Positions 16,937 to 26,209 of a DNA stretch of 64,000 bases are shown here, piece by piece; position 1 is the stretch's first letter; each line of letters opens with the position of its first letter. The stretch lies in contig NZ_FTNR01000004.1 in the NCBI RefSeq assembly GCF_900156475.1, forward strand, positions 1-64,000, read 5' to 3'. The translations under genes were made by a program, and so were the position numbers. The DNA is from Natronorubrum thiooxidans (GTDB lineage Archaea; Halobacteriota; Halobacteria; Halobacteriales; Natrialbaceae). The notes under the pieces were generated by a model. It saw only the letters and a program-made list of their open reading frames with translations. It did no database searches and had not been told where the DNA came from.

Positions 16937-16968
16937 TTTTTATCCAGTCGCTGCCAACTCGAAGACCA
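16937..16968 (+). promoter_or_regulatory. polB core promoter
   Basis: TTTTTATC at 16937-16944, preceded by a G-run, is a TATA-like element 25-31 bases before the polB ATG. That spacing predicts an almost leaderless transcript, as is usual for haloarchaea. Confidence 0.45.
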
Positions 16969-19900
16969 TGACTGAGGCGGGCCAAACCGGACTTGCAGAT
17001 TTTTCTCAAGAGTCCGACGAGCGACCGGACGAAGAGGCCGTTGCCATTGCTGGCAACGGTGGATCAAGCGCTGGCGAGGTGATCGACGTCGTCGAGGAGA
17101 CCCTTCCCGAACCTGACGGCGACTGCGAGCTGGCCGTGATGCAGGTCGATTACACCATCGCCGGCTACGGCGACGAGGAACGACCGATCATGCACGTCTT
17201 CGGCCGGACAGCCGACGACGAACTCGAGCATGTCCAAGTCGTCGGCTTTCGACCCTACTTTTACGCACCGACGGACTCGCTCGAGCGCCCCCCCGAAGAG
17301 CAGTACGATCGGTTAACCGGGAGCCGCGAGGTCGATGCCGACGGTGAGCCATACGAGAGTATTCGTGGCGAGAACCTCACCAAGATCTTTGGGCAGACCC
17401 CCCGTGACGTCGGGCAAGTGCGTGATGACTTCCAGCATTTCGAAGCCGACATTCTCTTTCCGAACCGGTTTCTGATCGACAAAGACGTCCGCAGCGGCAT
17501 TCGCGTGCCCGAACGCCGGGCCGACGACGGCTCGCTGGTCGTTCCACACGACGAGGTCGAAGCCGTAGACGTCGACGCCAACCCGCGTATCTGTACGTTC
17601 GACATCGAGGTCGACGACCGCTCGGGCTTTCCCGAGGACGGCGAGGAGCCGATCGTCTGTCTGACGAGCCACGACTCCTATCGCGACGAGTACATCATGT
17701 GGCTCTACGAGGCCCCCGTCGGCGACGGCCCGGTCCCCGACGCGATCACCGACTACGAGCCGATCGAGGGCGATCTCGAGCACGAAGTCCGGAGCTTCGA
17801 GGAGGAAGAAGCGATGCTCGAGGCGTTCATCGAGTACATCCAAAAAACCGATCCCGACGTCCTGACGGGCTGGAACTTCGAGGATTTCGACGCCCCCTAT
17901 TTCCTCGACCGCCTCGAGGAACTGCAGGGCCCCCACCACGAGTACGATCTCGAGATCGATCGCCTCTCTCGAGTGGATGAGGTCTGGCGCAGCAACTGGG
18001 GCGGGCCGGACATCAAGGGCCGGGTCGTCTTCGACCTGCTGTATGGCTATCAGCGGATGGTCTTCTCGGAACTCGATTCCTATCGGCTGGACGCCGTCGG
18101 CGAGGCCGAACTCGGCGTCGGCAAGGAACGCTACGCCGGTGACATCGGTGACCTCTGGGAAGACGATCCCACCCAACTGCTCGCGTACAACCTCCGAGAC
18201 GTCGAACTCTGTGTCGAACTCGACCGCCAACAGGAGATCATCCCGTTCTGGGATGAGGTGCGCTCCTTTGTCGGCTGTAAACTCGAGGACGCCCCCACAC
18301 CCGGCGACGCAGTCGACATGTACGTTCTCCACGAGGCCCACGGCCGCTTTGCGCTGCCCTCGAAGGGCCAACAGGAGGCTGGCGAGGAGTACGAAGGCGG
18401 GGCCGTCTTCGATCCCATCACGGGTGTCAAAGAGAACGTCACCGTGCTGGACCTGAAATCGCTGTACCCGATGTGCATGACGACGGTCAACGCCTCGCCG
18501 GAGACGAAAGTTGACCCCGACGAGTACGGCGGGGAGACCTACGTCGCACCGACTCGGCCCGACCCGATCCACTTCCGGAAAGAGCCCGACGGCGTCATGC
18601 GCGAGATGATCACCGAACTGCTCGCCGAGCGCGAGGAAAAAAAGTCGCTGCGAAACGAGTACGAACCCGGCTCGCTCGAGTACGAGCAGTACGACCGTCA
18701 GCAGGGTGCGGTAAAGGTTATCATGAACTGCTTTACGCCGGACACGGAAGTCTTGACTCCCGACGGCGTTCGCGATATCACCGACCTCGAGATCGGCGAC
18801 GAGGTGTACTCACTCGATCCGAAGACGGAGCAACTGGAGGTCAAGCCAGTCGTCGAAACGCACGCCTATCCCGACTACGACGGCGAGCTAATCGACATCG
18901 AGACGAGCAAGATCGACTTCCGCGTCACGCCGAATCACCGGATGCTCGTCCGAAAGAACGAGACGAACGGGATTACCGAAGACGAATACGATTTCGTCGA
19001 GGCAGGAGATCTTGACCGAGCGACCAACTACGAACTCCCTCACGACTGGACGGGACCTGACGGTGAGGAACTCGAGCAAGTCGACCTCACGGAACTGATC
19101 GACGGTGAGTACGAGGTCTGGGTCCGACCGTCTGTCCACGGCCACACGTTTACCGCAGAACTCGGCTGGACACCGCGTCGCGTGCCAAAGGCCGATGTCG
19201 GGAAAACAGGCTACGTCTTCACTGCCGAAGAGTTCGAGGAACACCGCGAATACATCGAGGACGTCTGTGAACTGAGCTACATCCACCGGGAATCCGGCCG
19301 GAAATGGATCCCACGGACATACGATGGCGACGACTTCCTCGACCTGCTCGCGTGGTTTGTCACGGAAGGCAACATCTACACATCCGAAGACAAACAGTTC
19401 GGCGAGAACGTCCGTGGCTCGGCGACGACGATACAACTCGCACAAGACAAACTGCCTGTCACTGACGGTGGCGTCGACCATCACACGACGATCGGCACTC
19501 TTCTCGATGAGATGGGATTCGATTACTACGTCGACGACCGCTCGTATTCGGTGACGTCGAAACTCCTCGGAAACCTCCTGACATCGCTCTGTGGCGACGG
19601 CAGCTTCGAGAAGCAAATTCCCGACTTCGTCTTCGAGTGCAGTCGCGGACAGAAACGACGGTTTCTCAAGGTCCTGATCGATGGTGACGGCGATCGACAG
19701 ACGAACGCCTGGCGATATACGACCTCGAGTGACAAACTCCGAGATGACGTGCTTCGACTCTGCGCACATCTCGGACTGACGGCCAACTACAACCGCGATA
19801 GCGGCTCGTGGCGAATCTACGTGACTGAAGATTCGAAGAACACACTTCGAATGCATCGCAGCTCCGCCCAAAGTACGGCCGAAAACGGCGTCTACTGCGT

Positions 19901-20933
19901 CACCGTTGCGGACAACCACACGCTGCTTGCAGGCCGGAATGGTACGTTCCAGTTCGTCGGCCAATCGCTGTACGGCGTGTCGGGGTGGGAACGATTCCGT
20001 CTCTACGATAAAGAGGCGGCAGCTGCGATTACTGCCACCGGGCGCGAGGTCATCGAATTCACCGAGACTGCCGCAACCGAACTGGATTATCAGGTCGCGT
20101 ATGGTGACACCGATTCGGTCATGCTCGAGCTCGGCCCCGACGTCCCGAAAGCCGACGCGCTCGAGCAATCGTTCGAGATCGAGGAGTACATCAACGATCG
20201 GTACGACGACTTCGCGCGCGACGAGCTCAATGCCGAGCTCCACCGGTTCCAGATCGAGTTCGAGAAACTGTATCGGCGATTCTTCCAGGCGGGCAAAAAG
20301 AAACGCTACGCCGGCCATATCACCTGGAAAGAGGGCAAAGACGTCGACACGATCGACATCGTTGGCTTCGAGTACCAGCGCTCGGACATCGCCCCGATCA
20401 CCAAGGAGGTCCAACACGAGGTCATCGAGAAGATCGTCCGTGAGGGCGACGTCGAGGGGACAAAGGAGTACCTCAACGAGATTATCGAGGACGTCAGGAC
20501 GGGCAACATCTCGCTCGAGGAGATCGCCATTCCGGGCGGGATCGGCAAGCGACTGGACAACTACGACACCGACACGGCACAGGTCCGCGGCGCGAAGTAC
20601 GCCAACCTGCTGCTCGGGACGAACTTCCAGCGTGGCAGCAAGCCAAAACGGCTCTATCTGGATCGCGTCGATCCGTCCTTTTTCGAGCGACTCGAGGCAG
20701 AGGAAGGGTTCGACGCCCGCACCGATCCACTCTATGGCGCGTTCAAACGCGACCCCGACGTGATCTGTTTCGAGTACGACGACCAGATCCCCGAGGCGTT
20801 CGAAGTCGATTACGACACGATGCTCGAGAAAACGCTGAAAGGCCCGATCGAACGCATTCTCGAGGCACTCGGTGTCTCGTGGGAGGAGGTCAAAAGCGGC
20901 CAGGAGCAGAAAGGTCTGGATAGCTTCATGTAG
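16968..20933 (+). CDS. polB: Family B DNA polymerase with intein
   Basis: This is the replicative/repair DNA polymerase. The precursor has 1321 residues. Removal of the 412-residue intein leaves about 909. The proofreading exonuclease motif is D212-I-E-V. Polymerase motif A is D495-L-K-S-L-Y-P. Motif B, KVIMN/SLYG, is split by the intein after Asn587, and motif C YGDTDS is at 1045-1050. The start MTEAGQ is supported by a TATA element at leaderless distance; the upstream ORF extension is Cys-rich and unlike the family. It is divergent from the small DUF7331 gene and followed by a T-rich stretch. Confidence 0.95.
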   Translation: MTEAGQTGLADFSQESDERPDEEAVAIAGNGGSSAGEVIDVVEETLPEPDGDCELAVMQVDYTIAGYGDEERPIMHVFGRTADDELEHVQVVGFRPYFYAPTDSLERPPEEQYDRLTGSREVDADGEPYESIRGENLTKIFGQTPRDVGQVRDDFQHFEADILFPNRFLIDKDVRSGIRVPERRADDGSLVVPHDEVEAVDVDANPRICTFDIEVDDRSGFPEDGEEPIVCLTSHDSYRDEYIMWLYEAPVGDGPVPDAITDYEPIEGDLEHEVRSFEEEEAMLEAFIEYIQKTDPDVLTGWNFEDFDAPYFLDRLEELQGPHHEYDLEIDRLSRVDEVWRSNWGGPDIKGRVVFDLLYGYQRMVFSELDSYRLDAVGEAELGVGKERYAGDIGDLWEDDPTQLLAYNLRDVELCVELDRQQEIIPFWDEVRSFVGCKLEDAPTPGDAVDMYVLHEAHGRFALPSKGQQEAGEEYEGGAVFDPITGVKENVTVLDLKSLYPMCMTTVNASPETKVDPDEYGGETYVAPTRPDPIHFRKEPDGVMREMITELLAEREEKKSLRNEYEPGSLEYEQYDRQQGAVKVIMNCFTPDTEVLTPDGVRDITDLEIGDEVYSLDPKTEQLEVKPVVETHAYPDYDGELIDIETSKIDFRVTPNHRMLVRKNETNGITEDEYDFVEAGDLDRATNYELPHDWTGPDGEELEQVDLTELIDGEYEVWVRPSVHGHTFTAELGWTPRRVPKADVGKTGYVFTAEEFEEHREYIEDVCELSYIHRESGRKWIPRTYDGDDFLDLLAWFVTEGNIYTSEDKQFGENVRGSATTIQLAQDKLPVTDGGVDHHTTIGTLLDEMGFDYYVDDRSYSVTSKLLGNLLTSLCGDGSFEKQIPDFVFECSRGQKRRFLKVLIDGDGDRQTNAWRYTTSSDKLRDDVLRLCAHLGLTANYNRDSGSWRIYVTEDSKNTLRMHRSSAQSTAENGVYCVTVADNHTLLAGRNGTFQFVGQSLYGVSGWERFRLYDKEAAAAITATGREVIEFTETAATELDYQVAYGDTDSVMLELGPDVPKADALEQSFEIEEYINDRYDDFARDELNAELHRFQIEFEKLYRRFFQAGKKKRYAGHITWKEGKDVDTIDIVGFEYQRSDIAPITKEVQHEVIEKIVREGDVEGTKEYLNEIIEDVRTGNISLEEIAIPGGIGKRLDNYDTDTAQVRGAKYANLLLGTNFQRGSKPKRLYLDRVDPSFFERLEAEEGFDARTDPLYGAFKRDPDVICFEYDDQIPEAFEVDYDTMLEKTLKGPIERILEALGVSWEEVKSGQEQKGLDSFM
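18729..19964 (+). other. Intein with LAGLIDADG-type homing endonuclease in PolB motif B
   Basis: The 412-residue intein starts with Cys (CFTPDTEVLTPDG, block A) and ends ...NGTFQFVGQ before the extein Ser of SLYG. The block B TPNH motif (DFRVTPNHRMLV) is present. Two endonuclease-like segments occur, LLAWFVTEGNIY and GNLLTSLCGDGSFE, followed by FLKVLIDGDGD. Block F VYCVTVADNHTLLAG is clear. The last two residues are Gly-Gln, not the usual His-Asn, so splicing must use a Gln variant of Asn cyclisation. The insertion interrupts an essential polymerase motif, so splicing is needed for activity. Confidence 0.9.
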
Positions 20934-21103
20934 CGAGTCGAGTTTCGAGGCACAGACACCATCGACGACCACCTTTTTGCGCGAAAATTGACGTCCTACA
21001 GAACTCCCTCAGTACGACGGGTTCTGGGCGACTATCACGATCAAAATACGCTGAAACGTAGCTTCTGTTTTTGTTTTGTGAACTAATCTTTTTCAATTGG
21101 GAT
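20934..21103. other. polB-sufC intergenic segment
   Basis: It contains the polB 3' region (CCACCTTTTTGCGCG, a plausible terminator near 20971-20978) and an A/T-rich tract around 21065-21095. No gene is seen. Confidence 0.35.
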
Positions 21104-21121
21104 CGTATCCAACCGGATACG
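21104..21121. promoter_or_regulatory. Inverted repeat upstream of the suf promoter
   Basis: CGTATCC and GGATACG are separated by AACC. They lie a few bases upstream of the presumed BRE/TATA (GAAACCGTTATGA, about 21121-21133). Position suggests an activator or oxidative-stress regulator site. Confidence 0.45.
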
Positions 21122-21141
21122 AAACCGTTATGAGTCATACG

Positions 21142-21156
21142 ACCTACGGTTTAGGT
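21142..21156. promoter_or_regulatory. Inverted repeat at the suf transcription start
   Basis: ACCTA-CGGTT-TAGGT lies between the presumed TATA element and the sufC ATG, overlapping the expected start of transcription. This is a repressor-like location. The TAGGT arms are reminiscent of DtxR-family operators (TTAGG...CCTAA type), and a DtxR/SirR homologue is encoded at the end of this gene cluster. Confidence 0.45.
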
Positions 21157-21167
21157 GACAGAGTACT

Positions 21168-22082
21168 ATGGCACGTCTCGAACTAAACAACCTGCACGCG
21201 GAAGTAGCAGAAGGCGACGAGAAGATCCTCGAGGGCGTTACTCTCGAGGTTAAATCGGGCGAAATTCACGCGCTGATGGGGCCAAACGGCTCCGGGAAGT
21301 CGACGACCGCGAAGGTCATCGCCGGCCACCCGGCTTACGAGGTCACCGAGGGTGAGGTCCTGCTCCATCTCGAGGAAGGCGAGTTCGGTGAGGGAATCGA
21401 GATCGACGAAGACCATCGAACCTGGAACCTGCTCGACCTCGAGCCCAACGAGCGTGCCGCGCTCGGGATCTTCCTCGGCTTCCAGTATCCGGCCGAGATC
21501 GACGGCGTCACGATGACGAACTTCCTGCGCACGGCGCTGAACGCCAAGATCGAAGAGCGCGAGGAACTGTTCGAGGACGACGATGGAGACGAAGACGCAG
21601 ACGAGGAGGCCGACGAAGGCTTTGAGACCTCACCGATGGAAGGCCCCGCAGACGAGGGCGAAGTCGGCGTCGCCGAGTTCCAGCAGATCCTCCAGGAGAA
21701 GATGGAAGCGCTCGATATGGACGAGATGTTCGCCCAGCGCTACCTCAACGCCGGCTTCTCCGGCGGGGAGAAAAAACAGAACGAGGTCCTTCAGGCAGCC
21801 ATCCTCGAACCCTCGATCGCCGTCCTCGACGAGATCGACTCCGGGCTCGACATTGACCGGCTGCAGGACGTCTCCGATGGCATCAACGCGCTGCGCGATC
21901 AGGAAGGCACCGGTATCCTCCAGATCACCCACTACCAGCGAATCCTCGACTACGTCGAACCCGATCACGTTCACGTGATGCTCGACGGCCAGATCGCCAA
22001 AAGCGGCGACGCCTCGCTTGCAGCGAAACTCGAGGACAAGGGCTACGACTGGGTCCGTGACGAGGTTTACGGCACCGCGTAA
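21168..22082 (+). CDS. sufC: Fe-S cluster assembly ATPase SufC
   Basis: This cytoplasmic ABC-type ATPase drives the SufBCD iron-sulfur scaffold. It has 304 residues. Walker A GPNGSGKST is at 38-46, signature FSGGEKKQNEV and Walker B IAVLDEIDSGLD. It is about 50 residues longer than bacterial SufC because of an acidic insertion (about 138-168, EDDDGDEDADEEADEGFE), a halophilic feature. It is first of sufC-sufB-sufD, with two palindromes around its promoter. SufB begins about 60 bases later after a TAATAA-containing gap, so a second promoter is possible. Confidence 0.95.
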   Translation: MARLELNNLHAEVAEGDEKILEGVTLEVKSGEIHALMGPNGSGKSTTAKVIAGHPAYEVTEGEVLLHLEEGEFGEGIEIDEDHRTWNLLDLEPNERAALGIFLGFQYPAEIDGVTMTNFLRTALNAKIEEREELFEDDDGDEDADEEADEGFETSPMEGPADEGEVGVAEFQQILQEKMEALDMDEMFAQRYLNAGFSGGEKKQNEVLQAAILEPSIAVLDEIDSGLDIDRLQDVSDGINALRDQEGTGILQITHYQRILDYVEPDHVHVMLDGQIAKSGDASLAAKLEDKGYDWVRDEVYGTA

Positions 22083-22143
22083 CCGAATTCGGCTAGAACA
22101 ACGGTAATAACCCTACAGCCGTAACCATATACACAATCACATT

Positions 22144-23574
22144 ATGAGTTCCGATCAAGACCACCTCAAAGAAACTGACACTGAAGCGCGGTTCGAGTTC
22201 AAAAAGGAAGAGCGCTCGGCCGTCAAATCGGACAAGGGCCTCACCGAAGAGGTCGTCCGACTGATCAGCGACGACAAAGACGAGCCAGACTGGATGCTCG
22301 AGCGCCGTCTGCGTGCACTCGAGCAGTACCAGAACATGCCGCTGCCGACGGACTGGCCCGGTCAGCCGGATCTGACCGAGCTGGACATCGAGGAGATCAT
22401 TCCCTACATCCGCCCGGACGTCGACAAGCGCGAAGGCGTCGACGACTGGACGGAGCTGCCAGACGAGATCAAAGACACCTTCGACAAACTGGGCATTCCG
22501 GAAGCCGAAAAGAACGCCCTCTCGGGCGTCGGTGCCCAGTACGAGTCCGAGGTCGTCTACCAGAACATGCAAGAACAGTGGGAGGAGAAAGGCGTCATCT
22601 TCATGAACATGGACCGCGCGGTCCAGGAGCATCCCGAGCTCGTCAAAGAGCACTTCATGACGACCTGTGTCCCCCCAAGCGACAACAAGTTCGCCGCCCT
22701 CCACGGTGCCGTCTGGTCCGGCGGCTCGTTCGTCTACGTTCCTGAGGGCGTCACCGTCGAGATGCCAGTCCAGGCGTACTTCCGCATGAACTCGGAAGGG
22801 ATGGGCCAGTTCGAGCACACGCTGATCATCGCCGAAGAAGGGTCGGAAGTCCACTACATCGAGGGCTGTTCGGCACCCAAATACGGCGCACACAACCTCC
22901 ACAGCGGTGGCGTCGAGGTCTTCGTCGGCGAAGACGCTCACGTCCAGTACTCGACGGTCCAGAACTGGTCGAAGAACACGTTCAACCTCAACACTAAACG
23001 CGCGATCTGTGAGGCAAACGGGACGATGGAGTGGATCTCGGGCAGCATGGGCTCGAAAGCAACCATGCTCTACCCATGTACGATCCTCAAGGGTCGTGGC
23101 TCGACGGACACCCACATCACCATCGCCTTTGCCGGCGAGGGCCAGAACATCGACACCGGCGCGAAGGTCTACCACAACGCGCCCGACACGAGTTCGACAA
23201 TCGAGTCCAAGTCGATTTCCAAGGACGGCGGCCGCACCAACTACCGCGGTCTCGTCCACATCGCCGACGGAGCCGAGAACTCCTCGACTGCCGTCGAGTG
23301 TGACGCGCTGATGTTCGACAACCAGTCGACCAGCGACACCATGCCGTACATGGAAATCGAGGAATCGAAAGTCGACGTCGCCCACGAGGCGACCGTCGGC
23401 AAGATCGGCGACGAGGACATCTTCTACCTCCAGAGCCGCGGGCTGGACGACGACGACGCCAAGAAGATGATCGTCGCCGGCTTCATCGAGCCGATTACGG
23501 AGGAACTGCCGATCGAATACGCGGTCGAACTCAACCGCCTCATCGAACTCGAGATGGAGGGTAGCCTCGGATAA
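22144..23574 (+). CDS. sufB: Fe-S cluster scaffold SufB
   Basis: This 476-residue core of the SufBCD scaffold should bind the nascent [Fe-S] cluster. Family segments visible include GVTVEMPVQAYFRMNSEGMGQFEHTLI, GSEVHYIEGCSAP and the C-terminal SRGLDDDDAKKMIVAGFIEPI. The Cys in EGCSAP and later Cys residues are candidate ligands. The sufD start codon is one base beyond its stop, so the two are translationally coupled. The 60-base gap to sufC contains A/T-rich promoter-like sequence. Confidence 0.95.
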   Translation: MSSDQDHLKETDTEARFEFKKEERSAVKSDKGLTEEVVRLISDDKDEPDWMLERRLRALEQYQNMPLPTDWPGQPDLTELDIEEIIPYIRPDVDKREGVDDWTELPDEIKDTFDKLGIPEAEKNALSGVGAQYESEVVYQNMQEQWEEKGVIFMNMDRAVQEHPELVKEHFMTTCVPPSDNKFAALHGAVWSGGSFVYVPEGVTVEMPVQAYFRMNSEGMGQFEHTLIIAEEGSEVHYIEGCSAPKYGAHNLHSGGVEVFVGEDAHVQYSTVQNWSKNTFNLNTKRAICEANGTMEWISGSMGSKATMLYPCTILKGRGSTDTHITIAFAGEGQNIDTGAKVYHNAPDTSSTIESKSISKDGGRTNYRGLVHIADGAENSSTAVECDALMFDNQSTSDTMPYMEIEESKVDVAHEATVGKIGDEDIFYLQSRGLDDDDAKKMIVAGFIEPITEELPIEYAVELNRLIELEMEGSLG

Positions 23575-23575
23575 T

Positions 23576-24811
23576 ATGAGCGCAGGAACACAGGTACACG
23601 CCAATCTGACGGAGGAACAGGTACGCGAGATCAGCGGGAACCTCGACGAGCCCGAGTGGCTCTTAGCGACCCGTCTCGAGGCCCTCGAGGCACTCGACGA
23701 CCTCGATATGCCCGACGTCATCCGGACGCCGGGCCGAGACTGGACGAACTTCCACGAACTCGACTTCGAGTCGCTCGTGGACCCGCTCAACGCGGCCGAA
23801 AACAAAGACCAGGTCGGTCCCGAGGACGTCGACGTGCTTCCGTGGGCCGAAGCGGTCGACGAGCACGAAGCACTCCTCGAAGAGCACTTCGGTTCCATCG
23901 TCGATCCCCAGGAGAACTACCTGACGGCGCTGTCGACCGCCCTCTTTAGCACCGGGACCGTCATCTACGTCCCCGAGGGCGTCGACGCCGAGGACGTCAC
24001 CATCCGCACCGAGCAGAACTCCCGCTCGCTGTTCAACTACACGCTCGTCGTCACCGAGGAGTCGTCCTCGGTCACGATCTTAGAGCGCCAAGCAACGGGC
24101 GAGGACAGCGAGCCGCGAGCAGGAGACGAGCAGTACTACAGCGGCATCGTCGAGGTTGCCGCTGGCGAGAACAGCTACGTCCAGTACGGCAGCCTCCAGA
24201 ACCTCTCGGAGGACGCCTACAACTTCACCGTCAAGCGCGGTGTGACGGACACGTACGCCACGATCGACTGGATCGAGGGCAACATCGGCACCCAGCTGAC
24301 CAAGACTGAGGTCTCGACGGAGCTCAACGGAGACTCCTCGGAGACCCAGATCGTCGGTGCGTTCTACGGCCACAACGACCAGCACTTCGACCTCGATGTT
24401 AAGGTCTGGCACCGTGCCGAGCACACGACGGCCGACCTCGTCACCCGTGGCGTCACCGACGACGTCGCTCGCTCGGTCTACGAGGGCGTCCAAGACGTTG
24501 GACAGGATGCCTGGGACACTAGCTCCTACCAGCGCGAGAACACGCTGATGCTCAGCGACGAGTCCGAGGCCGACGCCTCCCCGAAGCTGATTATCAACAA
24601 CCACGACACCGAGGCCAGCCACTCCGCGACGGTCGGCCAGATCGATGCGGAGGATCTGCTGTATATGACCTCCCGCGGTGTCGACCCACGGTCGGCACGC
24701 AACATGCTCGTCGAGGGCTTCTTCGTGCCCGTCTTAGAGGAAGTCGACGTCGACGAACTGCGTGACGACCTCGAAGACCTGATCGCTGCGCGGCTTCGCA
24801 AGCGAGCGTAA
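23576..24811 (+). CDS. sufD: Fe-S cluster assembly protein SufD
   Basis: This 411-residue paralogue of SufB completes the SufB-SufC2-SufD complex. It shares the beta-helix core (FSTGTVIYVPEGVDAEDVTIRTE, NNHDTEASHSATVGQIDAEDLLYMTSRG) and the C-terminal SufC-binding helical region (ARNMLVEGFFVPVLEEVDVDELRDDL). The Cys of the SufB EGCSAP motif is absent, as expected for SufD. It begins immediately after sufB. About 180 bases separate it from the next gene. Confidence 0.93.
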   Translation: MSAGTQVHANLTEEQVREISGNLDEPEWLLATRLEALEALDDLDMPDVIRTPGRDWTNFHELDFESLVDPLNAAENKDQVGPEDVDVLPWAEAVDEHEALLEEHFGSIVDPQENYLTALSTALFSTGTVIYVPEGVDAEDVTIRTEQNSRSLFNYTLVVTEESSSVTILERQATGEDSEPRAGDEQYYSGIVEVAAGENSYVQYGSLQNLSEDAYNFTVKRGVTDTYATIDWIEGNIGTQLTKTEVSTELNGDSSETQIVGAFYGHNDQHFDLDVKVWHRAEHTTADLVTRGVTDDVARSVYEGVQDVGQDAWDTSSYQRENTLMLSDESEADASPKLIINNHDTEASHSATVGQIDAEDLLYMTSRGVDPRSARNMLVEGFFVPVLEEVDVDELRDDLEDLIAARLRKRA

Positions 24812-24989
24812 CGAACGACGCGAGTCGCGCGCGAGTGAACGGTTCGTGGGATTGTACCCACGGCGGCTTCGCCAACGACGCTCTTTTTGTCCGCGAACAG
24901 TTGCTGACCGACAGTCAAGAGCGAGGGGGCGACGTTTTCCGCACCGTGTCTGACGACGACTTTTGTACGATGACCGGGTACACCACAGT

Positions 24990-26084
24990 ATGCGGGCCCT
25001 CTCCATTGAACTCGAGGACGAGCTCGTCGACACACTCGAGGCCGAGCGAGAACGGTTCGGTTTCGAGAGTCGCCAGGCGTACGTCCGCTGGATTATCGAA
25101 CACCGCGGCTCGATCACCGCCGAGTCCAATGAGACGACCGCGTCCCTCGAGGCCGCTCGCGATCGGATCGCCACGCTCGAGCAACGGCTGGCAGTCGCGA
25201 CCGACCGAGAACCCACAGCTGCGTCGGAGACACAGCCGGGCGATGATCGTTGCTCGTTGGATCCCGACACCCAGACACCGTCCTCTGCACACGCCGACTG
25301 CGGAGTCGATCAAGCACCCACAACCGGAGCCGACGACGCGCCGCAAGCGGCCTCAAGTGAATCGCGAACGGACGGTGACGGCTGGACGCGACCGAAGAGC
25401 GATCCATCGGTCGAGGTCCGAGGATCGCCCCGGACGACCATCTCGAGTGAGGGCACACCGAGCGGTTCGGCGACCAAAACGGACGGCGAGCGCGCTGACT
25501 CCCCGACGGCAGTCGACGAGTCGGGCCGAGATTCGAGCAAGGAGCCCTCAGCAGCGCGTGAGAAATCGGAACCGACTCAGGACTCAAGTCCGGGAATGCA
25601 CGTCCCTCAGCTGTCCCCGGAACGCATCGTCCGGATTCCGGGCGACCCCGTCTCGGAAGATGCCGACGTGCTCGAAACGGTCGAGTTCGATCGGGTCGAC
25701 GAACTCTCCCGGCGAGCGGTTGCAACGACACGCAAGCGCCTGAACAGGGAGGTCCAGACCGGCCTCGAGTACGCCTCTTCGACTCGGCTTCCCGGAAACG
25801 GTGTCCAACCGGGCGAAGATCTCGCCGATCTCGAGGCGCTCTCGCTTCCGGGCCGCTCGACCGAGACGGTCGAGAAACGCCGTCACGCCGTTGGTCGAGC
25901 GCTTGCGTACGTGCGAGACGAGAGGCGAGCGCGTCGATCCGATTTCGTCGACGCGCTCTATACGGAGTGTCCGGCCGGCTATGAGACGGCAGACGGCTGG
26001 TGGCGGTGTATCAAGGCGGGGCTAAAACAAGTCGATTGCGTCGACGGGGGCGACGGAACACGCGTTTGGCGGTACGAGGGGTGA
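24990..26084 (+). CDS. Ribbon-helix-helix protein with C-terminal winged-helix-like domain
   Basis: This 364-residue protein has a CopG-like N-terminus (MRALSIELEDELVDTLEAERERFGFESRQAYVRWIIEH), expected to dimerise and bind DNA. A short coiled coil and a 150-residue low-complexity acidic/Ser-Thr linker follow. The conserved C-terminal domain (about 215-364) ends RRSDFVDALYTECPAGYETADGWWRCIKAGLKQVD and looks winged-helix-like. The start at MRALSIE is chosen because it begins the domain. The position between sufD and the ferritin-like/SirR pair suggests a link to iron or redox regulation, but I do not recognise the family. Confidence 0.65.
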   Translation: MRALSIELEDELVDTLEAERERFGFESRQAYVRWIIEHRGSITAESNETTASLEAARDRIATLEQRLAVATDREPTAASETQPGDDRCSLDPDTQTPSSAHADCGVDQAPTTGADDAPQAASSESRTDGDGWTRPKSDPSVEVRGSPRTTISSEGTPSGSATKTDGERADSPTAVDESGRDSSKEPSAAREKSEPTQDSSPGMHVPQLSPERIVRIPGDPVSEDADVLETVEFDRVDELSRRAVATTRKRLNREVQTGLEYASSTRLPGNGVQPGEDLADLEALSLPGRSTETVEKRRHAVGRALAYVRDERRARRSDFVDALYTECPAGYETADGWWRCIKAGLKQVDCVDGGDGTRVWRYEG

Positions 26085-26209
26085 TCCGTCCGAACACGGG
26101 CGGGCTGTCCTCGAGCCGGCGGCCATGTTTGTGTCCCACAGAGCACCCGTTAGACGGGACCAGCCACCGAGTAGGGACGGTTAAGTATCAGCAGCCCGGA
26201 CATCGTCGT

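Noticed and set aside
18888-20972. A 694-codon minus-strand frame opposite polB
   Set aside because: It covers the polymerase and intein in antisense. The forward frame has all expected motifs.
22093-23898. A 601-codon minus-strand frame opposite sufB
   Set aside because: It is the antisense of the clearly real sufB and sufD, and its composition is that of a shadow frame.
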